From NCBI RefSeq assembly GCF_009906795.1, contig NZ_JAAALN010000018.1, positions 1 to 32,807 on the forward strand: a stretch of DNA of 32,807 nucleotides. Reading direction: 5' to 3'. Within the stretch, counting starts at the first letter, position 1; every line of letters begins with the position of its first letter. The position numbers were made by a program, and so were the translations under genes. This DNA comes from Kineococcus siccus (GTDB lineage: Bacteria > Actinomycetota > Actinomycetes > Actinomycetales > Kineococcaceae). Below the pieces are notes generated by a model that was given only the letters and a program-made list of their open reading frames with translations, ran no database searches and had not been told where the DNA came from. Positions 9,166 through 16,633 of this stretch are shown piece after piece.

Positions 9166-9488
9166 CGCTGCCTCCGCTGGGGATCGAGGTCGCCGAACGG
9201 CGTCCAGGCATCCCAAGCGGGGTCGTAGCCGCGATGCGTGCGGTAGCGGGCCGCCGAGGCCAGCATCGTGAGAGCCAGGTTGTCCGCGGTGACGCGGCGT
9301 CCCCGTGCACTGGCCTGCTCCCACTCGCGGATCAGCGCGAGCTGATCCCTCCAGTCCGCTGACCGCCTAGCGCTCACCCCGCCCCAGCGCTCGGCCTCCC
9401 CCAGACGGGCGCGCAAGAACGACGCCACAGCGACCGCGACCTCCGATGGCACGCCACCCCATGGCGCTTCCGGCTTCACCAGCCGCAC
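9162..9488 (-). CDS. Small protein of unknown function
   Basis: A 108-aa frame from GTG 9488 (or GTG 9479, residue 4; neither has a good ribosome binding site). The sequence has protein-like composition: an amphipathic N-terminal half (FLRARLGEAERW) and a C-terminal LTMLASAARYRTHRGYDPAWDAW. The ending, a leucine/alanine helix followed by Y-x-x-H-x-G-Y-x-x-x-W, recalls small actinobacterial DUF6221-type proteins, but this resemblance is from memory and weak. It is convergent with the ANTAR pair and overlaps its stop. No signal peptide or membrane segment is visible. It could also be non-coding. Confidence 0.45.
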   Translation of the reverse strand: MRLVKPEAPWGGVPSEVAVAVASFLRARLGEAERWGGVSARRSADWRDQLALIREWEQASARGRRVTADNLALTMLASAARYRTHRGYDPAWDAWTPFGDLDPQRRQR

Positions 9489-9763
9489 CGTAGACGGCTC
9501 AGGTGGATCACGCAGTGCGATCTGGAGTGGTCATCGGCGGAGCGACCCTTGGGCCACTCGGGAGGTCCGCGCAGCCGCGTTAACGCAGAAGCGCGCATCG
9601 CTGGCCCCCAGCGCAGTCGTCGCGGCCTGAGCGCGTGAGGCGCATCTGGTAGCGCCCTGCGTTGGTCAGGGACTCGCCTCGCCGCTGCGCCGGGTCTGGT
9701 CATCCGACTTCAGCTGCTCCAGACCGCGAAGTCAGCAGGCTTCGCCCCCTCCCTGATCCCACC
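9489..9763. other. Non-coding stretch
   Basis: About 275 bp lie between the small unknown gene and the hairpin that follows the glycoside hydrolase gene. Frames through it have no recognisable protein pattern. It should contain the promoter of the small minus-strand gene, but no convincing -35/-10 pair was found. Confidence 0.5.
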
Positions 9764-9808
9764 CCGCCCAGCTCGAGGATGGTCCCCGGATCACATCGAG
9801 CTGGGCGG
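9764..9808 (-). terminator. Strong hairpin directly after the glycoside hydrolase stop
   Basis: The arms CCGCCCAGCTCGA (9764-9776) and TCGAGCTGGGCGG (9796-9808) are exact 13-bp reverse complements around a 19-bp loop. The hairpin abuts the stop codon of the minus-strand glycoside hydrolase gene (stop at 9809-9811). There is no T-tract after it, which is common for actinomycete terminators, so a terminator or 3' mRNA-stabilising hairpin is likely. Confidence 0.7.
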
Positions 9809-11662
9809 TCACTCCAGCTCGACGTCTCGGTTGGCCAGGCGGGCAGCCCTGAGCGAAGCCGCGGAGGGGGGCATGGGGGGCGAGCTCCCTGCGCTCGTCA
9901 AGCTTCCCTCACCCTGCGCCGAATAGTCGGTGCTCGATCCAACGGACGGGGGAGTGATGGTGAGCACACTGACCCCGTCCTGCACCCTGAAGAGCACCTC
10001 CGTCGTGTCCTCAGTTTCGCTGACCGCTTCGCCGTCGCCATCGAGGTCGTCGACCCTGACGTCAGCGGCCTGGTCGAGGGTGAGGGTCATCTGCCGGGCG
10101 GCCAGGGTGCGGGCCGTGGACCCGTCCCAAGTCGGCTCTTGCTGCCACACGGCCAGCACGAAGGACCCGTCGCGCTGCGCGAGCAGCAACGTGCGGGTGT
10201 CCTCATCGACACCGTCGAGGTGGTAAGTCAGCGACCCGTCGACATCACCGGCGCCCTCGCCAGGGTCGGTGGTCAACGCCACCAGCTCCGAGAGCGCCCC
10301 GAAGGCAGGCTTGGGGCTGCCGTCGTTGTTGACTAGGCCGAAGGACCCCTCGAAGGAGCCGTCGTCCTTCTCGTCGAGCAGCTCGTAGGTGAAGGTGCGG
10401 GCGATGCCCTGCCGGAAGTGGTCCAGGAACAGCTTCGGCAGCTGCTCGGCGACCTGCGCTTCGGGGGTGCCGGGGTAGCCGCCGCCTGCGGAGCCGTTGG
10501 TGTAGCCGGTCTCGGTGACCTGCACCGGGACGTCGCCGGCGGTGATCTGGTTGTTCTTCAGCACGGTGTCGGTGATCGACTCGTTCATCACCCACTGATT
10601 GCCGGGGTAGTCGTGCGCGACGCCGTAGTCCACCCAGTCACTCAGGTCGCCCAGGGCCTCGTACTTCGCGGTGGTGTTGGTGTCCGCCAGGGAGGGGGCG
10701 AGGATCGGGATGTCCTTGGTCGCGGCGTCACCGTCGTAGGCCTCGGCGACCTGTCGAGTCCACTCGCGGGTCTCGCTCGCCCAGTCTCCACCCGCGAGGT
10801 CGTGCTCGTTGCGGCCCTCGACTGCGTCGATCGCGGTGGGCAGCTGCTCCTTGACCATGTCCTTCAGCGCTTCGGGGTCGGCGTTCTGGCGGGGGTCCTG
10901 CACCATCGTGATGCCGATGCCCAGCGGGGCCAGGTCGTCCTCGACGAAAGCGCTGGCGGCCTCGGAGCCGGTGCCCCACCCATCGCGCAGGTGCCGGAAG
11001 CCCAGCTCCTGCAGCCGGGCGCGCACCATGTCCTGCTTGGCGTAGGGGGTGTCGCCGTAGGTCAGGTGGGTACCCACACCGAGGGAGTCGGTGAAGCAGT
11101 CCGACGGCAACGCCTCGTGCACCTGTACGCCCTCCTCCGCGGCGCTCAGGGCCGCGGTCGCGGCCAGGGTCCTCGCCGGCCGGGCCATCTCGCTCAGCCG
11201 GGCGGGGTTGTCGCAGGTCTCAGCCCGACCGGGCAGCGACCCCGTCACCTCATCCGTCCCAGTACCAGGGACGGCGCCGTCTTCGGTGTCGGCACCGGTG
11301 CTGTCATCAGCGCGGGTCGCAGCTGCCTCGTCGTCGGCGATTGCCCGGCCCGCGCTCCCTTCGTCGCCGGTGACCAGCTTCTTGATCGCCGCCCACGCTG
11401 CCTCTAGCGCCTCTGGGTCGCCGGGGTCAGCCGCCGTCGGCGCTGGAGCGTCTCGGTCGAAGGTCGCACTCTCCCTGAAGTCCGTGACCTCTGGTCTCCT
11501 CGGCGAGGAGTTCGGCGTGGGCTGGGCCGCCGACACGTAGGCCGGCCTCGAGTCAGTGGCGGCGGCGGACGCCGGGCCGGCCAACGTGGCTGTTCCACCA
11601 GCGGCGACAGCCAGCGCCAGTGCGAAGCGGCCGGCGGCCGACGAGGGGTGTCGAGTGAACAT
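9809..11662 (-). CDS. Secreted glycoside hydrolase-like protein (clan GH-A, GH39/GH5-type fold)
   Basis: A 617-aa protein. The ATG at 11662 is chosen because a GGAGAG ribosome binding site lies just upstream and a Sec signal peptide begins there (FALALAVAAGGTATLAGPASAAA); a longer frame upstream to 11770 lacks both. Residues ~36-185 are an acidic, low-complexity Ala/Asp/Thr-rich spacer. Residues ~190-480 resemble a TIM barrel: GVGTHLTYGDTPY, then GFRHLRDGW, then EGRNEHD with Glu286 placed as acid/base, and QVTETGYTNG with Glu384 placed as nucleophile. The C-terminal ~130 residues look like a beta-sandwich accessory domain. Known GH-A enzymes cleave plant, fungal or bacterial polysaccharides; the substrate is not predictable here. 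A strong hairpin follows the gene. Confidence 0.72.
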   Translation of the reverse strand: MFTRHPSSAAGRFALALAVAAGGTATLAGPASAAATDSRPAYVSAAQPTPNSSPRRPEVTDFRESATFDRDAPAPTAADPGDPEALEAAWAAIKKLVTGDEGSAGRAIADDEAAATRADDSTGADTEDGAVPGTGTDEVTGSLPGRAETCDNPARLSEMARPARTLAATAALSAAEEGVQVHEALPSDCFTDSLGVGTHLTYGDTPYAKQDMVRARLQELGFRHLRDGWGTGSEAASAFVEDDLAPLGIGITMVQDPRQNADPEALKDMVKEQLPTAIDAVEGRNEHDLAGGDWASETREWTRQVAEAYDGDAATKDIPILAPSLADTNTTAKYEALGDLSDWVDYGVAHDYPGNQWVMNESITDTVLKNNQITAGDVPVQVTETGYTNGSAGGGYPGTPEAQVAEQLPKLFLDHFRQGIARTFTYELLDEKDDGSFEGSFGLVNNDGSPKPAFGALSELVALTTDPGEGAGDVDGSLTYHLDGVDEDTRTLLLAQRDGSFVLAVWQQEPTWDGSTARTLAARQMTLTLDQAADVRVDDLDGDGEAVSETEDTTEVLFRVQDGVSVLTITPPSVGSSTDYSAQGEGSLTSAGSSPPMPPSAASLRAARLANRDVELE

Positions 11663-11918
11663 CAGCTCTCCAGGACGGGATTGGACAGATGGGCGGAGGT
11701 ACGCGAGGAGCTCGGTGTCCGCACAGCGGGGCCGAGATCGAAAGTCAGCTGACGGCGCAGCCCACTGCATGCCTTCTGCGGCAGGGTTGGCCGGAGGGAG
11801 GCGAAGCCGTCGAGGTGGTCGAAGCGTCGGCGTTGGGCGCCGGAAGTGACGACGCGGGCCTCATCACTGCAAGACGACACGGGCAGGCTTTCCTCGCAGG
11901 CCCACTCGCGAGTGTCGA
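11663..11918. other. Intergenic, upstream of the glycoside hydrolase gene
   Basis: This 256-bp gap lies between two minus-strand genes and should hold the promoter of the glycoside hydrolase. Open frames cross it, but I see no start with a ribosome binding site and no recognisable protein pattern. No hairpin of note was seen after the upstream gene's stop. Confidence 0.45.
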
Positions 11919-13157
11919 TCACTGCGAGACCAAGCGGGAAGCGTTGATTACGGAGGCGTTGGACGGCGCGCGACGCCGAGACGCGTCGCCCGACATCGTG
12001 ACGACGAAGGCGGACAGGGCACGCTTCAGCTGTGGCGCATACAGGTCGCGCGCTGCCCGCCAAGCGTGACGTCCCTGTAGGTCCTCGACGATGGACGTCG
12101 TGACCCACGCTCCCGCACGGACCTGACGATCGACTGCCCGCTGCAGAGGTGGGACGAGACCCTTGATGTCCCTCGTTAGGCGTTCGATGTCCGCGGGAGG
12201 TGTGTGCGGTCGGCCCTGCAGGTAGCGCCAGCACTCCCCCGCTTGCAGCGCCGGACGGGGATCGGTCGACAACAGCGACCGGAGGTTGTTGTCGTCGCGT
12301 GACCACACCTCCGCCAGGCGTTGGGCGTGGTCCGACAAGACTCGGCTGGCCGTGACGAGGCGCGGATCGCCGGCAGTGCGTGCACTGGTTCGGGCTCCCT
12401 CCGCCACGAAGAGGCTCATGCGCACCTGTGCGCTGAGCAACAGCGCCACGTGCTGAGGGCTGACGGCGGCGCCGGCGTCGAGCTGGTCGTTGAGCCGCCG
12501 CAGGCCGGCATGCAGCGACGGGGTGCCCGACACAGGGATGACGGGGAGGTCGCTCAACCTCGGCCTGGCAGTGGCCGACCAGTCTCCTGTCGGTGACCAT
12601 CGCATCAGTCGTTCCGCGTGGAAGGACAGCGCTCCAGAAGCGCCTGGTTCCAGCGCCTCGGCGACGTCCTGGCGCCCGGCGTCACGGGCGGCTCGGCGCA
12701 GCGCGTCGTCCAGATTGACGGCCGAGAGCACGAGCACGGCGGCGTCACCGCCGGCAGCGCGCCCGCTGTCACCTCGGGGACGGTCAGCCGCGCTCGTCCA
12801 GTGACGGTGCGCCTCGGTCGCGAGCCCGCCGATGGCCTCCCACTCCCGTGCCAGCGAGCCAGGACGGGAAGACACGTGGACATCGAGCGGGCTCTCCCGG
12901 GCGATCGGCGCACTCGTGTCGCGTAGTGCGATCTGGAGGCCGAGGCGGGCACTCACCATCCCTTCGCGTAGCGCGACACCCCGTGTCGGAGTCCGGCCGC
13001 CGACGTCCTCGAGCATCTGGCGAGCCAGTGCGAACGTCGCTGCCCGCCCGTGCAGGGCGGCGTCGACGTCGCGGGATGTCGGTCCAACCGCACTGCTGCG
13101 CAGGGAGAGTCGCGCCAGCCGGTACGTCACCTCCGCCGAGGCCAGCTCGGCGCTCAC
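11919..13157 (-). CDS. Helical protein of unknown function, coupled to the gene before it
   Basis: A 412-aa protein. The open frame extends to 13391, but its first 78 codons overlap the upstream gene and look like shadow sequence. GTG 13157 sits in a GTGA overlap with that gene's stop and is the likely start (VSAELASAEVTYRLARLSL). The sequence is soluble, Ala/Arg/Leu-rich and predicted mostly helical, without signal peptide, membrane segment or known catalytic motif. Conserved-looking pieces are GLQIALRD, LVLSAVNLDDALRRAA, HVALLLSAQVRMSLFVAEGAR and LQGRHAWRAARDLY. It lies divergent to the conjugation operon across a 252-bp control region, so an accessory or regulatory role in that element is possible, but this is inference. 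No family was recognised. Confidence 0.62.
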   Translation of the reverse strand: MSAELASAEVTYRLARLSLRSSAVGPTSRDVDAALHGRAATFALARQMLEDVGGRTPTRGVALREGMVSARLGLQIALRDTSAPIARESPLDVHVSSRPGSLAREWEAIGGLATEAHRHWTSAADRPRGDSGRAAGGDAAVLVLSAVNLDDALRRAARDAGRQDVAEALEPGASGALSFHAERLMRWSPTGDWSATARPRLSDLPVIPVSGTPSLHAGLRRLNDQLDAGAAVSPQHVALLLSAQVRMSLFVAEGARTSARTAGDPRLVTASRVLSDHAQRLAEVWSRDDNNLRSLLSTDPRPALQAGECWRYLQGRPHTPPADIERLTRDIKGLVPPLQRAVDRQVRAGAWVTTSIVEDLQGRHAWRAARDLYAPQLKRALSAFVVTMSGDASRRRAPSNASVINASRLVSQ

Positions 13158-13468
13158 ACCGCGGTCCGCGGCAGTCGCGCCGTCAGCTCGTTGAGCGCAC
13201 GGACCGCCCGGCCGCGCTCGAGCGGATCCGGGTGACGTGTGAGTCGAGAGACAGCGCCCACGCAGGCCGACAGCATGTCGTGATGCGCCTCCGTCAACGC
13301 GGAAGCGTTGGCCGGAGGCCGTGGCGGTCGAACGTCCTCGAGGTGGGACAACGCGGCGATGTACATCAAGCGCTGGACCGCGTCGAAGCAACTCTCGATC
13401 AAGTTGGTCAGCAGCGCACGAGCGCGTTCGACCTCAGCGTCAGCGGTAGGGGCCGGGTGGCGTGTCAT
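13154..13468 (-). CDS. Small helical protein of unknown function
   Basis: A 104-aa protein starting at ATG 13468. The start is supported by AGGAGA six bases upstream; the open frame reaches 13660 but the extra 64 residues read like non-coding sequence. The protein is soluble and helical (ERARALLTNLIESCFDAVQ, then EAHHDMLSACVGAVSRLTRH), with no known motif. Its TGA overlaps the GTG of the 412-aa gene by 4 bp, so the two form a translationally coupled pair and may make a complex. It is the first gene on the left of the divergent region that drives the conjugation operon. Confidence 0.62.
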   Translation of the reverse strand: MTRHPAPTADAEVERARALLTNLIESCFDAVQRLMYIAALSHLEDVRPPRPPANASALTEAHHDMLSACVGAVSRLTRHPDPLERGRAVRALNELTARLPRTAV

Positions 13469-13582
13469 GTCGATCTCCTGATCTAGGGAGTAGGCGGTTT
13501 CGGCGGGCCGGCGATCGAACCTGCCGTCCGCATGCGGGGGTCGCGCGGCGACCGGTGTCGTCTGCTGATGACGCGTCCGGGC

Positions 13583-13617
13583 TCGTCCACAGGGCTGTGG
13601 ACGTGATGCCGTCCACA
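13583..13617. promoter_or_regulatory. Cluster of three DnaA-box-like GTCCACA sites, two forming a palindrome
   Basis: TCGTCCACA (13583-13591, plus), ACGTCCACA (13596-13604, minus) and CCGTCCACA (13609-13617, plus) lie within 35 bp. The first two form the perfect inverted repeat CGTCCACAG-GG-CTGTGGACG (13584-13603). High-GC actinobacterial DnaA boxes are close to TTGTCCACA, so the first and third differ mainly in the first two, tolerant bases. Lying in the divergent gap between the unknown pair and the conjugation operon, the cluster may be an operator for both promoters, a DnaA-responsive control site or part of a replication/transfer origin. No AT-rich unwinding region is visible beside it. 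Confidence 0.5.
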
Positions 13618-13653
13618 GTTCTTCGCCTCGGTAGGTGCCTGGCGTGCCGGGCC

Positions 13654-13683
13654 GTGACACAACGGAGGAACATCCGCTAGCGT
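13654..13683 (+). promoter_or_regulatory. Candidate promoter of the conjugation operon
   Basis: GTGACA (13654-13659) and TAGCGT (13678-13683) are spaced by 18 bp and lie about 40 bp upstream of the first operon start. The -35 matches five of six consensus bases; the -10 matches only the TA...T positions usual for actinomycetes. It lies just downstream of the GTCCACA cluster, which would suit repression or activation. This is a pattern match only. Confidence 0.3.
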
Positions 13684-13720
13684 CCGGCGTATCAACTCAC
13701 GTGGCTGGGGGTCATGTCCA

Positions 13721-14305
13721 GTGTCAACCGACATCAAGCAGTCAGGTGCCGTCGCGCTCGGTCCCAGAGCCAGTCCGACCGCGCAAGCCGGTACGTCGTC
13801 CAGCGAGGCACCTGGTCGGCTGGCCGTCCTGGTGCCGGCTCACGGCGGTTGTGGCGCCACCACACTGGCGACACACGCACGCCTACGTGCGGTGCTGACC
13901 GAGATGACGCTGGCACAGTCGTTGTCGCACACGGCGACGACCGGGCTCGCCTTCGTGGTCGTCGCCAGCGCCACGACGTGGGGAACGGCTAGGGCCGTGC
14001 GTTGTCTCCATCAGCTGGAACTCGCCGGCGTGGATGGCAGCGACCTGTATCTCGTCATGACGCGGGACGGTCGCGGACCGATACCCGTCGCGGCGCGAGC
14101 GAGGCTGCGCCTGTTGGCAGCGGTGGTTCGCCACATCGTCCTGGTACCGCACGTCGTTCGTTGGCGTTACGACGCGGGCGATCCACCGCAGCGATCCTCG
14201 CGCTACGACCGAGCGGTCGAGGACCTGCTGCGACATCTCACGTCCCGCCAATCCACCGGGACCGCGGCCCCGCCCGCGGACCCTTCGACAGGAGTCGAAC
14301 TGTGA
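13721..14305 (+). CDS. Degenerate P-loop ATPase-like protein of the conjugation operon (DUF6668-like)
   Basis: A 194-aa protein and first gene of the operon. It starts at GTG 13721 with a G-rich ribosome binding site about nine bases upstream. After a ~32-residue disordered N-terminus come a hydrophobic strand and HGGCGATTLATHARL (residues 41-55). This lines up with the ParA/MinD-type deviant Walker A (KGGxGKTT), but both lysines are replaced (His and Ala). The strand FVVVASATTWGTARAV and helical C-terminus fit a Rossmann-like fold. Proteins of this kind (DUF6668) often open actinobacterial conjugation operons, where they may localise or scaffold the transfer machine. Loss of the lysines argues against normal ATP hydrolysis. 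Its TGA overlaps the next start. Confidence 0.6.
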   Translation: MSTDIKQSGAVALGPRASPTAQAGTSSSEAPGRLAVLVPAHGGCGATTLATHARLRAVLTEMTLAQSLSHTATTGLAFVVVASATTWGTARAVRCLHQLELAGVDGSDLYLVMTRDGRGPIPVAARARLRLLAAVVRHIVLVPHVVRWRYDAGDPPQRSSRYDRAVEDLLRHLTSRQSTGTAAPPADPSTGVEL

Positions 14306-14607
14306 TGCTTCTCGACCTCGTGCACGCCGGAGACGTCTTGTCCCTCGTCCAGGGCGTGATCCCGGATCCGCCCGCCGTCGCGCCCCCTGGTGTCGGCGAG
14401 AAGGTGACCACCTTGCTCGGCTGGGCCAAGTGGGGCGGACTCATCGCCGGCATCGTGGGCCTCCTCGCTTGCGGCATCATGATGGCTGTCGGCCGACGGA
14501 ACCGCTCTTCGATGGCGGCGGATGGAGCCTCTGGCATTCCCTGGGTCCTTGCCGGCCTGACCGTGGTGTCCTTCTCCGCGAGCATCGTGTCGGCGACGGT
14601 GGCGTGA
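14305..14607 (+). CDS. Small two-TM membrane protein (VirB2/pilin-position gene)
   Basis: A 100-aa protein. ATG 14305 overlaps the previous stop (TGATG); GTG 14302, seven bases after AGGAG, is an equally good start and would add one residue. A short N-terminal region is followed by two hydrophobic segments, ~43-62 (GGLIAGIVGLLACGIMMAVG) and ~79-98, separated by a basic, polar loop (GRRNRSS). Size, topology and position before the single-TM and TrbL-like genes match small VirB2/TrbC-like subunits or unnamed membrane proteins in the same place in other actinobacterial clusters. There is no cleavable signal. The VirB2 comparison is inference from topology and context. Confidence 0.65.
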   Translation: MLLDLVHAGDVLSLVQGVIPDPPAVAPPGVGEKVTTLLGWAKWGGLIAGIVGLLACGIMMAVGRRNRSSMAADGASGIPWVLAGLTVVSFSASIVSATVA

Positions 14608-15464
14608 TGGCAGCCCGCGTCATCCAGCTTCGACCTGCGTCTCCGCCACGCCCGTCGCGTCCCATGACTGACGCAGACGTCGCGGCCCTCTACGCCCGGA
14701 CACCGGGTGCACCTCCCGGCCGCCCCCAGCGCACGCGTCGCCGCAGGTGGGCGTTGGTGGCCGGGATGTGCATCGTCCTGAGTGCAGCGGTCGTGGCCCT
14801 TCGCCCGGGCGGGGAGGACGCCGCCCATCCGAGTCCGTCGCCACCGGTGCACACATCGCCGGCGTCGACGCAGCTGCAGTGGCAACAGGTGGACGGCGTC
14901 TGGTTCCCGGTCTCGCCCGCAGCTGGCCCCACGACCCTGGACGAGGACCGAGCGGCGGGCTTCGACGGCTCTGACCTCGGTGCGGCGCTCGCCGCACTGC
15001 ACCTGGTCTACCGAGCAAGCGCCGCACCGGGACCGTCGTCGTTCGTCCCCACCTTGCGGGACCAGGTGGTGGGGCCCGCAGCCGCGCAGCTGACTGAGTC
15101 CGTCCGCCGTGACTACGACGAGGCAGGCGCTGTCGCGGGTATCCGCGAGGGCGAGCCGCTGCCTGCCGGCGCCGCCGCCTTCCTGGGGTACCGCGTCTCC
15201 TCCCTCCCCGACGGCAACCGCGCCGTGCAGATCGTCGAGCAGGCGCCCGACGCGAGCGGCGTCCTCCAGCCGTTCGCCTTCGACGTCGTCGTGACGCGCG
15301 CCCGCAGCACCAGCACAGGCGCAGGCGCGAGCGCGGGCGACTGGAAGGTCGTGGCGCCGGCGACGGGAACCTGGAACTCCGCCTTCAGCCAGCTGCCCCA
15401 CGTCCCCGGGGACATGGTGCCCTTCTCACCCGCGGCTCCGACCGCTGTGCTGGAGGCTCACTGA
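14607..15464 (+). CDS. Single-TM conjugation protein (VirB8-like candidate, DUF8175-type)
   Basis: A 285-aa protein starting at ATG 14607 in a TGATG overlap with the preceding stop; a longer open frame to 14430 is shadow. Residues ~1-45 are a basic cytoplasmic tail (RRRRW), ~46-65 one membrane helix (WALVAGMCIVLSAAVVAL), then a Pro/Ser/Thr spacer and an external domain. That domain contains GFDGSDLGAALAALHLVYRA and a later mixed beta region (LGYRVSSLPDGNRAVQIVEQ, DWKVVAPATG). This bitopic layout with a NTF2-like-sized external domain is that of VirB8/TcpC assembly factors, and proteins with the GFxxSxLGAALAAxH signature recur in actinobacterial conjugation loci. VirB8 equivalence is inferred, not shown by motif. 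Confidence 0.65.
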   Translation: MAARVIQLRPASPPRPSRPMTDADVAALYARTPGAPPGRPQRTRRRRWALVAGMCIVLSAAVVALRPGGEDAAHPSPSPPVHTSPASTQLQWQQVDGVWFPVSPAAGPTTLDEDRAAGFDGSDLGAALAALHLVYRASAAPGPSSFVPTLRDQVVGPAAAQLTESVRRDYDEAGAVAGIREGEPLPAGAAAFLGYRVSSLPDGNRAVQIVEQAPDASGVLQPFAFDVVVTRARSTSTGAGASAGDWKVVAPATGTWNSAFSQLPHVPGDMVPFSPAAPTAVLEAH

Positions 15465-16633
15465 TGCCTTGCACTCCGACCACGCCCCTGAGTTGCGCGA
15501 CCGACCTCGTGGGCGGTCTCGCCAGCTCTGCCGCCACGGCCGCAACGGCCTCCACCGGGAGCGCGTTCGCTGACGCGATGCGCGACGGCGCGACCTGGAT
15601 CATCAAGACGACCGTGGGCTGGTGGCTCGAGGTCCCGTCCATCGACTTGGCGGAGTCGCCCGCCGTCCAGCTCCGGGAGTACGTCTGGTGGCTCGCGATC
15701 GTCGTGGCAGCAGGGAGTGTGACCTGGCAGGGAGCGAGGATGGCCCTGACTCGACGTGCCGATCCCCTGCTGGACATCGGGCGCGGACTGCTCACCCTGG
15801 CACTCTGGGCCGGCGTCGGGATCACGGCGCCGGCTCTCGCGCTCCAGGCGGGTGACGCCTTCTCCCTCTACGTGCTCGACAAGGCGGCCAGCGGACGGGT
15901 GGCCGACCGGTTGATCCAGCTCGCCAGTCTGACCGGAGTGAACTCTGCCGGAGCCGTCATCATCCTGGGTCTGGTGGCCATGCTGGCCGGTCTGGTCCAG
16001 GCCGTGCTCATGATCTTCCGTGAGGGCGCGGTCGTCGTCCTGGCAGGAACGCTGGTCCTGGCGGCAGCTGGGAACGCGTCGAACTTCGGCAGGCCGTGGC
16101 TCATGAAGCTGATCAGCTGGATGCTCGCTCTCGTCTGCTTCAAGCCGGTTGCGGCACTGGTCTACGCGACGGCACTGGTGATGACCGGGGAGGGGACCGA
16201 CCCGAGGACGGTCATCGTGGGGTTGACGATGATGGTCCTGGCGGTCGCGGCCCTCCCTGTGCTCATGAAGCTCTTCAGCTGGGCGACGGGTAGCACCGGT
16301 CACTCCGGCAGCCTGGGCGGCGCTGCGGCGGCCGCCATGGGCACGGCGGCTGCCGGCGTTCAGGTAGCAGGTGCCGCCCGTTCTCGTTCCGGAGCGACGG
16401 CGGCGGGCGCCATGCCGGCCACCGGTCAGGCCCAGAGCATCTCCCGCGACCTGGGCGGTTTCGGCAGTGCACCGACAGGAGCCGCAGCGACGACGGGCGC
16501 CTCCGTGGCGGCAGGAGGCGTCGGGGTCGCCGCTGCCGTGGTCGGGCGCGCTGCGGACGTCACCAAGCAGGCCGGCAGTAGCGCCGCAGCCCCCCTCGCC
16601 GATCGACCTGAAGGGACGGACCGCAGCGCATGA
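15464..16633 (+). CDS. TrbL/VirB6-like polytopic conjugation channel protein
   Basis: A 389-aa protein starting at ATG 15464 (TGATG overlap; GGAGG seven bases upstream). About six membrane segments lie near residues 73-93, 104-127, 163-187, 188-206, 214-240 and 245-265, followed by a ~115-residue Ala/Gly/Ser/Thr-rich low-complexity tail. This pattern is typical of TrbL/VirB6-type inner-membrane channel subunits of actinobacterial and Gram-positive conjugation systems. It is placed between the VirB8-like candidate and the SCO6880/VirB4 genes, as expected for a channel component. The tail is probably cytoplasmic or disordered. Family assignment is by topology and context, with little sequence-motif support. 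Confidence 0.72.
   Translation: MPCTPTTPLSCATDLVGGLASSAATAATASTGSAFADAMRDGATWIIKTTVGWWLEVPSIDLAESPAVQLREYVWWLAIVVAAGSVTWQGARMALTRRADPLLDIGRGLLTLALWAGVGITAPALALQAGDAFSLYVLDKAASGRVADRLIQLASLTGVNSAGAVIILGLVAMLAGLVQAVLMIFREGAVVVLAGTLVLAAAGNASNFGRPWLMKLISWMLALVCFKPVAALVYATALVMTGEGTDPRTVIVGLTMMVLAVAALPVLMKLFSWATGSTGHSGSLGGAAAAAMGTAAAGVQVAGAARSRSGATAAGAMPATGQAQSISRDLGGFGSAPTGAAATTGASVAAGGVGVAAAVVGRAADVTKQAGSSAAAPLADRPEGTDRSA

Noticed and set aside
11663-11770. Upstream extension of the glycoside hydrolase frame to ATG 11770
   Set aside because: It would bury the signal peptide 36 residues inside; ATG 11662 has a good ribosome binding site and starts the signal peptide.
13158-13391. 78-codon N-terminal extension of the 412-aa unknown protein
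   Set aside because: It overlaps the 104-aa gene, reads as low-quality Arg/Gly/Ser sequence, and the GTGA overlap gives a better start.
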